Source: Thermoplasmata archaeon | GTDB lineage: Archaea > Thermoplasmatota > Thermoplasmata > B31-G17 | DNA length: 12,599 nt | Reading direction: 5' to 3' | Assembly (NCBI GenBank): GCA_003649915.1 | Contig: QMTG01000020.1 | Coordinates: 1-12,599, forward strand | Made by a program: the position numbers and the translations under genes | The notes under the pieces: generated by a model | Database searches by the model: none | Told to the model about the DNA's origin: nothing | The model's input: the letters and a program-made list of their open reading frames with translations, nothing else | In this document: positions 7,006 to 12,599 of the stretch, in pieces | How positions within the stretch are numbered: the first letter of the stretch is position 1 | How the letters are laid out: the number at the start of each line of letters is the position of its first letter

Positions 7006-8052
7006 TTACACAAATAAATCACCATTAATAAGGTGTCTCAATGTGGTGGCAGACGTTATAGCCCATAGAAATAGGAGCAGTATGTATAGGGAGAATCCTA
7101 TATAGTCAATAACATGGATGTTGAGGATTGTGCTTACGGCGTGGGATGCTGAAACATAAGCACCTAGTGGGAATGTGAATGCCCACCAAGATAGCGCATA
7201 GGGGAGAGATAACTTTCTGATGTAGTGAATGGTGAGTAAAATTGCAATTATCACCCACCATATTCCAAAGCCCCAGAAAATGAGGGAAAAGACAAAGAGA
7301 GGCTCTTTAATTTGTATAAACCCGCTATACTTTACCAAATTTATGAGCGCTACAGTGCCCGCACCTATTGGGCCAAGATTTATCCATACTGTGGGTGCCA
7401 AAATGTTCGGTAGAGGGGTGTGTAATATGAATCTATATATACAAAGTGATAGGAGAGAAAGGTATATGAAGAAACCCGCTCCCCAGCCAATGTAGTTCAA
7501 AAGAAGAGCAAACTCGTACATAATTCCATGAAAATCGTTGAGGAGCATGGATCCAGATATGGGTATGACTATAAGGCCAACTGGAGGGATGAACCATGCT
7601 GGGTTTATATGATCAATTTTCACATGCTCGCCTTTAAACATTATATAGGGGGTTAATACGCCAAAAAAGAACGTGAGCACAGATCCTGCAAGCCAGAATA
7701 CCTTTGCCAGTGCCTGATTACTACCTATTATAACGTAATCTACAGACAAGACGAGCATCCCCACAGGAAGTGTGGCATAGAAGTTTGATGTTATCGGATG
7801 TTTCAGGTCTGCCAATGCATGGTCTGGAAAGTAAATCCACCTAAGCAACCAAGGTATGAGTAGTATGAAAAATAGTACTGTGTTTGCAAATAAAAGGACT
7901 GACGATAGTGGGCGTATGTAGGGGATGTATGCAGAGTATATCTTGGTTGTTACTGCGACTATACCTGTTCCCATGACCGACGCAAACCATGCAGGCGAAA
8001 AATTCTTGAGAATATCACATTTGCATACTTTCATTCTGTGCGCACTTTTCAT
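7006..8052 (-). CDS. TDT/TehA/SLAC1-family membrane transporter
   Basis: A 348-residue integral membrane protein with about ten hydrophobic segments (roughly 19-38, 48-70, 92-110, 116-138, 152-171, 180-204, 227-242, 252-276, 286-304 and 313-335). The hallmark is the first segment, FSPAWFASVMGTGIVAV, typical of the tellurite-resistance/dicarboxylate transporter family, which includes TehA, Mae1 malate permease, Ssu1 sulfite exporter and SLAC1 anion channels. The substrate cannot be told from sequence. The cytoplasmic N-terminus has H5 and C10-x-C12. The longest frame starts with GTG at 8073 inside arsR. I prefer ATG 8052 because GGAGGA lies 6 bases before it and 11 bases separate it from the arsR stop. 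Co-transcription with an ArsR thiol sensor suggests anion, sulfite or metalloid efflux (inference). The neighbouring fumarase leaves C4-dicarboxylate transport possible. Confidence 0.9.
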   Translation of the reverse strand: MKSAHRMKVCKCDILKNFSPAWFASVMGTGIVAVTTKIYSAYIPYIRPLSSVLLFANTVLFFILLIPWLLRWIYFPDHALADLKHPITSNFYATLPVGMLVLSVDYVIIGSNQALAKVFWLAGSVLTFFFGVLTPYIMFKGEHVKIDHINPAWFIPPVGLIVIPISGSMLLNDFHGIMYEFALLLNYIGWGAGFFIYLSLLSLCIYRFILHTPLPNILAPTVWINLGPIGAGTVALINLVKYSGFIQIKEPLFVFSLIFWGFGIWWVIIAILLTIHYIRKLSLPYALSWWAFTFPLGAYVSASHAVSTILNIHVIDYIGFSLYILLLFLWAITSATTLRHLINGDLFV

Positions 8053-8063
8053 GGTTCTTCCTC

Positions 8064-8327
8064 CTATATGCACAGCATTTTTATAATAGCAATAACTCTA
8101 TCATCGACTATGCGATAGTAGACGCTTTTTCCCTCTTTTCTTGAAGACACTATCCCAAGATCTTCAAGTTTTCTTAGATGTATGGATACTGTTGGCTGGG
8201 CTCTTTCAATAGCGCTCACAATCTCGCACACGCACCTCTCGCCGTCTTTTATCATCATCAGTATTCTCAGTCTTGTTTCGTTCCCCAGCGCCCTAAATAT
8301 GCGCGCTAAATCTTTTATCTCACACAT
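8064..8327 (-). CDS. ArsR/SmtB-family metal- or thiol-sensing repressor
   Basis: An 87-residue winged-helix protein with the full ArsR core: FRALGNETRLRILMMI (11-26), the recognition helix AQPTVSIHLRKLEDLGIV (43-60) and wing RKEGKSVYYRI. In the helix before the recognition helix it has ERCVCEI (C32-x-C34), matching the ELCVCDL thiolate site of ArsR/CadC-type sensors. C2 and C86 are extra cysteines. Such repressors release DNA on binding arsenite, other soft metals or reactive sulfur. There is no SD before the ATG, and a TATA element is centred 28 bases upstream, so the mRNA is probably leaderless. An inverted repeat over the start codon is a likely self-operator. The gene precedes the TDT transporter by 11 bases, so the transporter is probably its main target. 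Confidence 0.92.
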   Translation of the reverse strand: MCEIKDLARIFRALGNETRLRILMMIKDGERCVCEIVSAIERAQPTVSIHLRKLEDLGIVSSRKEGKSVYYRIVDDRVIAIIKMLCI

Positions 8328-8347
8328 ATTTTCATATGTAAATATGT
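8324..8347. promoter_or_regulatory. Operator-like inverted repeat at arsR start
   Basis: ACATATTT (8324-8331) and AAATATGT (8340-8347) are perfect 8-base inverted arms around an 8-base spacer containing CATATG. A tandem ATATGTAA repeat (8334-8349) overlaps them. The element covers the arsR start codon and the expected transcription start, where a bound ArsR dimer would block initiation. AT-rich composition raises the chance of accidental symmetry. Confidence 0.5.
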
Positions 8348-8350
8348 AAA

Positions 8351-8359
8351 TGTATTTAA
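8351..8359 (-). promoter_or_regulatory. TATA box of arsR-transporter operon
   Basis: TTAAATACA on the minus strand is centred about 28 bases before the arsR ATG. With no SD present, this spacing predicts a leaderless transcript. Confidence 0.5.
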
Positions 8360-8389
8360 CTCTTTTTGTTCGGGGACGCTCACTGACAA

Positions 8390-9706
8390 CTACTTGCCAA
8401 ACAAGAGTTCTTTAATTTTTTTCCTCTTTTCTACGGCTTTTATAGCGGCGTCATCTATCGCTCTCTTCGCCCTCTCCCAGTTTTTAGGCACGGCAGTTCC
8501 AACAACCCTTTTCACGGGAGTATAGGGAGCCTCTCTGAACTCAGGCATCATCTTTACTTCTTTTCCGTCCTTTTTAAGGTAAACCCCATGTCCTTCCCTA
8601 ACCTCGCCCACAAAAAACATAGGAAGACCATGTTCTTCAACAAATGAGGCAACATCCTTTGCCAATTTTTTATTCACGATTATGAGTAGGGAATCCGTTG
8701 ACACTCCCATAAAGTCTATATCTAGGGCGTCAAGCATCTCAAGCACTTTAGGGTGTACGGTCATTCTGAGAGCCTCATAGTCTAGCACTATCTTCTTCCC
8801 AGAATATTCAGATATTTCATGGGCGTCACCCCTTATCCCACCATTTGTGACATCTGTCATTGAGTGCAGTTTTGTTATAAAATCACTCCTGACTAGGGGT
8901 ATAGCGCCCTTGAAGAAGTCCAAGTTCAGCGTGATCTTTACCACCTCGTGCCAACCGTGAAATATTGCTGCTGTGGTTATCGTCCCACCGCCGCATCCTA
9001 GGCTCATTAAAATAACATCGCCCTCCCTCGCATAATTCCTTGGAACGATTTTGGACGCTAACCCAACAGCACCAACAGAGCCCATAAGCCTATCGCTTAC
9101 CACGAGATCGCCACCTATCCTCAGCGTGCTTCCCGACACCAACGGAACATTAAGCACGTCAGCGACGGCACTTATTCCAGCGGTATAGTCGAATATTTTT
9201 CCAACATCACCCTCTGTACCGAGATGCACATCTGCGAATAGTGCTAACGGTTCTGCACCCATGACAACAATATCCCTGAGTGCTGCTCTTGCCGCGTGGA
9301 AGCCACCAAGAAATGGAAAATTCCCAAGGCGGGAATGCATGCCATCTACCGCAACCACTATTTTCTTATCGTCCCCAGCCTGTGAAATAACTGCGCCACC
9401 ATCATCCATTGATGATGGGTCAATGATTGCACTTGTTCTGCCAATTATCTCCGCTATTTTTCTATGCACATAGAAATCTCCCATCCCCCTACACCCAACA
9501 CCAGCCTCTGTAGCGCTTACTTCACTTTTTGGATAATTACATACATATCCAACAAAACTATCATTAATATTCTCAGAATTCGAAATCTCTTCAAGAAGCG
9601 CCCTTGAAAATTCTTCATCTGCGCCCATATTCTTCAAAGTTTGCACAATTTCGTTCATTTTAGCCCCTGAACGATACAATTTTCGTGCTACATATTCAAA
9701 GTCCAT
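8390..9706 (-). CDS. AIR synthase-like (PurM/SelD/HypE superfamily) protein of unknown reaction
   Basis: A 438-residue cytoplasmic protein of the PurM-like ATP-binding superfamily (AIR synthase, selenophosphate synthetase, HypE, ThiL). The N-terminal 55 residues are a helical extension. The AIRS core follows: GVGCRGMGDFYVHRKIAEII (69-88), DDGGAV (101-106), GGFHAARAALRDIVVMGAEP (134-153) and GDLVVSDRLMGSVGAVG (199-215). The AIRS_C half contains GCGGGTITT (237-245) and MTDVTNGGIRGDAHEIS (283-299), with a basic helical tail. The conserved acidic and glycine-rich motifs suggest an active ATP-dependent enzyme making an acyl-phosphate-like intermediate. It lacks the SelD Cys/Sec-Gly active-site signature, and no hyp, thi or pur genes are nearby, so I do not assign a substrate. 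The ATG at 9706 has GAGGG 6 bases upstream and lies 9 bases after the DUF373 gene. Confidence 0.88.
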   Translation of the reverse strand: MDFEYVARKLYRSGAKMNEIVQTLKNMGADEEFSRALLEEISNSENINDSFVGYVCNYPKSEVSATEAGVGCRGMGDFYVHRKIAEIIGRTSAIIDPSSMDDGGAVISQAGDDKKIVVAVDGMHSRLGNFPFLGGFHAARAALRDIVVMGAEPLALFADVHLGTEGDVGKIFDYTAGISAVADVLNVPLVSGSTLRIGGDLVVSDRLMGSVGAVGLASKIVPRNYAREGDVILMSLGCGGGTITTAAIFHGWHEVVKITLNLDFFKGAIPLVRSDFITKLHSMTDVTNGGIRGDAHEISEYSGKKIVLDYEALRMTVHPKVLEMLDALDIDFMGVSTDSLLIIVNKKLAKDVASFVEEHGLPMFFVGEVREGHGVYLKKDGKEVKMMPEFREAPYTPVKRVVGTAVPKNWERAKRAIDDAAIKAVEKRKKIKELLFGK

Positions 9707-9715
9707 AGCCTTCCC

Positions 9716-10816
9716 TCACTCTGCCGCACTGGGGCTAACGCTCTCCCTCTTTTTAATGTATCGGTATATGTATCCGCCGGCTATTCCTATCATTATCCCA
9801 ATTATATAGTCAATTATTAGTGGTGTGATGTGTGACGAACTTATTGCACCATAGTACATGAACTCCACAATCATTTTAATCATTTCCATGGAACCCATTA
9901 TTAGAAAATTGAGCGCTATTAGTGTTATCATGATTGTAAATGCTGTGGTGTGAAATACCCTTTCCCTTACCCACCAATCTGCTATTTTACCACTAACGTA
10001 TATTATAAGGGCGGGCATGAGCCATAGAAGAGCTATGGATACGGCTTCGACTATTCTATACCCTATTGGTAGGTTTTGGAGCATAAAAAATTGAGTAGAT
10101 CCAAGCATTATTCCAACAATGCTAAGAGTCATTGCCACCATGGCGAAAGGCGCCAGTATTCCACCCCTTGTTATACTCTCTTTCATATCCTCATATATTA
10201 CCAAAAATTTGTCCTCCAAGTTGTAAGCCAGTATCATAAAGTATATACCCAGAGAGAGCCCTATTATTCCGAGCCCTGCAGATGGATGACCCACAAGAGA
10301 GGCGAGACTGTATATAAGAAGGGCAATTCCTAAAGGCACGTAAACCTTTCTTTGAATCTTCTCCTCCTTTAGTGTGCGGAGAACAGTGTGTATGAATTTC
10401 TCAACATTGGGACTTTGCTTTATGTAAACCGTTCTTACACCACCTATTTTAACCCTTGATGCTATTAGCGGATATATTGCTTCATCCTCCGCCCCATCGC
10501 TGACGAGCAATACTTCATTTGCTCCTGTTTTCTGCAAAACATCATCCAATTGCTCTGATATTTTTCTGTCAGCTTCTTTGCCCAGTTTGATACTCCCCGT
10601 GATTACTGCAACCTCGGCGTCCTCCTCGGCTACAAGATCATCGTAAAGTTTGATTGCGTAGAAGAGAGCGTTAGAATCCGAGTCTTCAGGATCTTTTAAT
10701 CCTAAGGCTACAGCAGCCCTTAACACATTTTCCCTTCCTATGATTGGGCCCGAAATTTTTGCCTTCTCCCCCAAATCGTCATCCCTATCTACGCACACTA
10801 CCAGTTTTTTTGCCAA
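9716..10816 (-). CDS. DUF373 family archaeal membrane protein
   Basis: A 366-residue protein. The N-terminal soluble domain (about 1-150) has the DUF373 signature: VVCVDRDDDLGEKAKISGP, then IGRENVLRAAVALGLKDPED, then SDSNALFYAI, and further EVAVITGSIKLG and NEVLLVSDGAEDEAIYPLI. About six membrane segments follow (158-174, 180-198, 220-240, 252-276, 290-309 and 332-353) with a short charged tail. The acidic RDDD and DPEDSD clusters suggest metal or nucleotide binding, but the family has no established function. The start is a TTG at 10816. GGAGG lies 4 bases before it and no in-frame ATG fits better. A TATA element is about 37 bases upstream. It is the first gene of a pair with the AIR synthase-like gene. 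Confidence 0.9.
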   Translation of the reverse strand: MAKKLVVCVDRDDDLGEKAKISGPIIGRENVLRAAVALGLKDPEDSDSNALFYAIKLYDDLVAEEDAEVAVITGSIKLGKEADRKISEQLDDVLQKTGANEVLLVSDGAEDEAIYPLIASRVKIGGVRTVYIKQSPNVEKFIHTVLRTLKEEKIQRKVYVPLGIALLIYSLASLVGHPSAGLGIIGLSLGIYFMILAYNLEDKFLVIYEDMKESITRGGILAPFAMVAMTLSIVGIMLGSTQFFMLQNLPIGYRIVEAVSIALLWLMPALIIYVSGKIADWWVRERVFHTTAFTIMITLIALNFLIMGSMEMIKMIVEFMYYGAISSSHITPLIIDYIIGIMIGIAGGYIYRYIKKRESVSPSAAE

Positions 10817-10848
10817 TGCTCCTCCCCTCAGCCCTATATTATTTTTGC

Positions 10849-10858
10849 ATATATTTAG
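10849..10858 (-). promoter_or_regulatory. TATA box of DUF373 operon
   Basis: CTAAATATAT on the minus strand, centred about 37 bases before the TTG start, would give a short leader carrying the GGGGAGGAG ribosome site (10819-10827). Confidence 0.5.
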
Positions 10859-10911
10859 TTTATGGGGGAATTTTATGTTAAATCAATCATTGCTGTGCTA
10901 TCATCCAAAAA

Positions 10912-10920
10912 CTAATAAAT
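10912..10920 (+). promoter_or_regulatory. TATA box of PRC-barrel gene
   Basis: CTAATAAAT is centred about 37 bases before the ATG at 10953, leaving a short leader with the AGAGGGA ribosome site. It lies 54 bases from the divergent DUF373 TATA box, so the two promoters share a 136-base intergenic region. Confidence 0.45.
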
Positions 10921-10952
10921 GGTTTTGCCTTTTACGTTACAGAGGGATTACC

Positions 10953-11252
10953 ATGCTGATGGATATATCCGATATCATAGGGCTTGAGGTGTACACTGAT
11001 AAAGCCATACTTGTCGGCATGGTTAAGGATGTGATCATAGACATAGATAAGAACCAAGTGTATGCCCTGTATGTGGAAAAGCCCAACCCTTTGCTCGTGG
11101 AGGGTGGGATAAATATTGCCATACCATACAGGTGGGTTGCATCTATAGGAGATATTGTAGTGCTTCGCTATTTCCCAAGATACATACGCACTGGTTATGG
11201 GAAGGGCGGTGTGGCGAAGGAGGAGGAAAAGACTGAGGAAGAAAAGGAATAG
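10953..11252 (+). CDS. PRC-barrel domain protein
   Basis: A 99-residue protein, essentially a single PRC-barrel: DISDIIGLEVYTDKAILVGM (4-23), then VIIDIDKNQVYALYV and IAIPYRWVASIGDIVVLRYF, with an acidic Lys/Glu tail. PRC-barrels are small beta domains used for RNA or protein binding (RimM, photosynthetic reaction centre H subunit). Stand-alone archaeal PRC-barrel proteins include cell-division factors in haloarchaea. The frame extends upstream to 10740, but that part overlaps the DUF373 gene. The ATG at 10953 has AGAGGGA upstream and begins right at the domain, so I use it. A second ATG is at 10959. The function here is unknown; a division or RNA-related role is inference. Confidence 0.87.
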   Translation: MLMDISDIIGLEVYTDKAILVGMVKDVIIDIDKNQVYALYVEKPNPLLVEGGINIAIPYRWVASIGDIVVLRYFPRYIRTGYGKGGVAKEEEKTEEEKE

Positions 11253-11280
11253 TTGCCCTGTGCCATCTCGTTGGGGAAAA

Positions 11281-11289
11281 TCTTTTTAG
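11281..11289 (+). promoter_or_regulatory. TATA-like element of aIF2-beta gene
   Basis: TCTTTTTAG is centred about 29 bases before the ATG at 11314. No SD lies between, only pyrimidine-rich sequence, which predicts a leaderless mRNA. Confidence 0.45.
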
Positions 11290-11313
11290 TTTCCTGACTT
11301 TTATCCCTCCCCA

Positions 11314-11934
11314 ATGGGAGACAAATACGATTATTTCAAACTGCTTGAACGGGCTAGGAGCAAACTTCCCGAGAGGGTTATTAGGAGGGAGAGATTTGAA
11401 ATTCCAAAGGCGGACGTTATTGTGGAGGGAAGAAACACCATTTTGAGAAATTTTGCAGATATTGTATCAAAGCTTAACAGAGACCAGAATCACATACTAC
11501 AGTATTTGCTCAGAGAACTCGGAACTGCTGGGGTGGTTGATGGTAGGAGGGCTATATTCAAGAGGAAACTCACGGGAGAGGAAATTGACGAAAAAATAGA
11601 CGAATACGCAAGAATTTACGTTCTTTGCCCAGAATGTGGAAGGCCTGATACAGTCTTGGTGAAAGAGGGAAGAATACTCATGATAGAGTGCATGGCATGT
11701 GGAGCAAAGAGGGCGATTAGTGGAAAAAGGGTAGCTAAGATTCAGCCACGGATTGATGTGAGGGTTGGGCATGAGTATGATGTCTTGGTTGAGGGTGTTG
11801 GGGGAAAGGGGGACGGGATTGCCTATATCGGTGATTACACAATTTTCATACCTGGGGTTTCCAGGGGGAGCAGGGTAAGGGTGAAAATTGAGAGGATATC
11901 AGGCAAGATCGCACATGGGAGAGTTGTCAGGTGA
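11314..11934 (+). CDS. Translation initiation factor aIF2, beta subunit, with C-terminal TRAM domain
   Basis: A 206-residue homologue of the beta subunit of the heterotrimeric aIF2, which delivers initiator Met-tRNA to the small ribosomal subunit. The order is a short N-terminal helix, an alpha-beta core (about 20-95, with ILRNFADIVSKLNRDQNHIL and KRKLTGEEID), a zinc ribbon with C105-x2-C108 and C126-x2-C129, then a TRAM beta-barrel (about 150-205: RVGHEYDVLVEGVGGKGDGI, then IFIPGVSRGSRVRVKIERI). The simple archaeal subunit is about 140 residues; the extra TRAM, an RNA-binding domain, is known in aIF2-beta of some euryarchaea. The ATG is 61 bases after the PRC-barrel gene and probably leaderless. 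The stop overlaps the possible start of a small downstream ORF. Confidence 0.95.
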   Translation: MGDKYDYFKLLERARSKLPERVIRRERFEIPKADVIVEGRNTILRNFADIVSKLNRDQNHILQYLLRELGTAGVVDGRRAIFKRKLTGEEIDEKIDEYARIYVLCPECGRPDTVLVKEGRILMIECMACGAKRAISGKRVAKIQPRIDVRVGHEYDVLVEGVGGKGDGIAYIGDYTIFIPGVSRGSRVRVKIERISGKIAHGRVVR

Positions 11935-12086
11935 TTTTTATAATTTTTGAGCACGAATACTTTATGATGCAGAGCGAAGAACTTAAAGAGGGTGTGAGAA
12001 TTTTGGGCGCAACAAGAAAAATTGATCGAGTCCTACGGAATGTATACAATGGAGGATTGAAAGGTGTGCGAGTTACCAACCCATGA
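11931..12086 (+). CDS. Small unrecognised ORF between aIF2-beta and presenilin-like gene
   Basis: An open frame of 51 codons from a GTG that overlaps the aIF2-beta stop by four bases. A shorter form of 40 codons starts at ATG 11964. The product is charged and protein-like (contains QSEELKEGVRILGATRKIDR and ends GLKGVRVTNP), with a helical centre and no membrane segment. TTTTTATAA at 11936-11944 could be a TATA box for a leaderless start at 11964. The 3' end overlaps the next gene by 23 bases, and the SD of that gene (GGAGG, 12051-12055) lies within this ORF, as in translationally coupled pairs. I do not recognise a family. It may be real or simply leader sequence for the protease gene. Confidence 0.45.
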   Translation: MIFIIFEHEYFMMQSEELKEGVRILGATRKIDRVLRNVYNGGLKGVRVTNP

Positions 12087-12599
12087 TGTTGAGTATTCAT
12101 CTCATCTGACCACTGTTCTCATATCGGCCTTTCTATTTCTTAATGCCCAATTCTTAGCCCTTATACTCGTTGTCCCGTTTAAAAGCATGGGAGTCTCCGC
12201 ATTTGAAAACCCCGAAAACCCTGTAAACTCCATCCTTTACCTCGCACTTTTCCTTGTTGTTACAGCGATAATTTTGCTCATTGTGCGATTGTTTGGGGAG
12301 AGAGCAATAAGATATGTGTTCATGGGAGCGATAATTTACACCTTTTTCTACATAGTTTATCTTCTTCTTATCACTGTTTTGAGTGATACGATAGCCTTCA
12401 TTTCCTCAGTGCTGATCACGGTATTTTTTATGTATTTCACATTTAGAAGGCCTACCTGGTATCTTATGGATGGTGTAGCAATTATAGTAGGAGGTGGGAT
12501 AATAGCCGTACTTGGTGTTTCCCTTGCAATAATTCCCTCAATAATATTCATGGTTGGGCTCGCAATTTACGATTTTATCGCGGTTTACAAGACCAAGCA
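12064..12599 (+). CDS. Presenilin/signal-peptide-peptidase-like membrane aspartyl protease (partial, C-terminus cut)
   Basis: The open frame runs to the right edge (178 codons). The start is a GTG at 12064: an in-frame TGA lies two codons upstream (12058-12060) and GGAGG is 8 bases before it. The visible part has several membrane segments (about 16-37, 50-72, 78-97, 98-117, 132-150 and 153-168) and ends with GLAIYDFIAVYKTK. The YD of this motif (D170) matches the first catalytic aspartate of archaeal presenilin/SPP homologues, where YDF.AVYKTKHM is characteristic. The second aspartate (GxGD) and the PAL motif would lie beyond the window. The family cleaves peptides within membranes. The GTG start yields a short N-terminus before the first helix. 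Confidence 0.85.
   Translation, partial: MCELPTHDVEYSSHLTTVLISAFLFLNAQFLALILVVPFKSMGVSAFENPENPVNSILYLALFLVVTAIILLIVRLFGERAIRYVFMGAIIYTFFYIVYLLLITVLSDTIAFISSVLITVFFMYFTFRRPTWYLMDGVAIIVGGGIIAVLGVSLAIIPSIIFMVGLAIYDFIAVYKTK

Noticed and set aside
8360..8400. Intrinsic terminator after the AIR synthase-like gene
   Set aside because: I saw no convincing stem-loop. There is only a short A/T run, which also belongs to the arsR promoter region.
8390..9706. Selenophosphate synthetase (SelD) with a selenocysteine or cysteine active site
   Set aside because: No in-frame UGA and no SelD-type N-terminal Cys/Sec-Gly loop with lysine. The GVGCRGMG loop differs, and there is no selenium gene context.
10740..10952. 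Long N-terminal extension of the PRC-barrel frame
   Set aside because: It runs through the start of the divergent DUF373 gene and across its promoter. An ATG with an SD begins exactly at the PRC-barrel.

Overview
The window looks like a piece of a euryarchaeal chromosome. An Aciduliprofundum-like or other Thermoplasmata genome is my best guess, by inference only. The archaeal assignment rests on several genes: a translation initiation factor aIF2-beta fused to a TRAM domain, a DUF373 membrane protein, a single-domain KaiC-like ATPase, a V4R-winged-helix protein and a presenilin-like membrane protease. AT-rich TATA elements sit about 25-37 bases before start codons, and some genes appear leaderless while others carry strong Shine-Dalgarno (SD) sequences. 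Genes are tightly packed. There is no stretch over 300 bases without a gene, and I saw no tRNA, rRNA, CRISPR array or insertion sequence.

Bases 1-4855 (minus strand) hold a compact five-gene block whose products look like an intracellular signalling module. In transcription order they are: a small PH-like/winged-helix protein with CheF-like architecture, a V4R sensor-winged-helix protein, a KaiC-like RecA-fold ATPase, a Roadblock/LC7-like protein, and a long coiled-coil protein with an internal winged helix and acidic low-complexity ends that runs off the left edge. Genes overlap or lie 2-12 bases apart. A single TATA box precedes the block, and behind it are three copies of a TTATGGTATA element in mixed orientation. 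This is the most interesting part of the window.

Bases 5018-6924 (minus strand) encode the two subunits of a class I [4Fe-4S] fumarate hydratase, followed by an overlapping winged-helix regulator gene. Bases 7006-8327 (minus strand) are an ArsR-type thiol sensor and a TDT/TehA/SLAC1-family transporter. Their promoter appears leaderless, with an operator-like inverted repeat over the start site. Bases 8390-10816 (minus strand) pair a DUF373 membrane protein with a PurM/SelD-superfamily (AIR synthase-like) enzyme of unknown reaction.

From base 10953 the genes run on the plus strand: a PRC-barrel protein divergent from the DUF373 gene, aIF2-beta-TRAM, a probable small unrecognised ORF overlapping both neighbours, and a presenilin-like intramembrane aspartyl protease cut by the right edge just after its first catalytic aspartate motif.

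Several starts were moved from the longest open frame to an internal ATG because a good SD sits exactly before it: the KaiC, Roadblock, fumarase beta and TDT transporter genes. Functional names come from motif recognition by eye and no database search was run.
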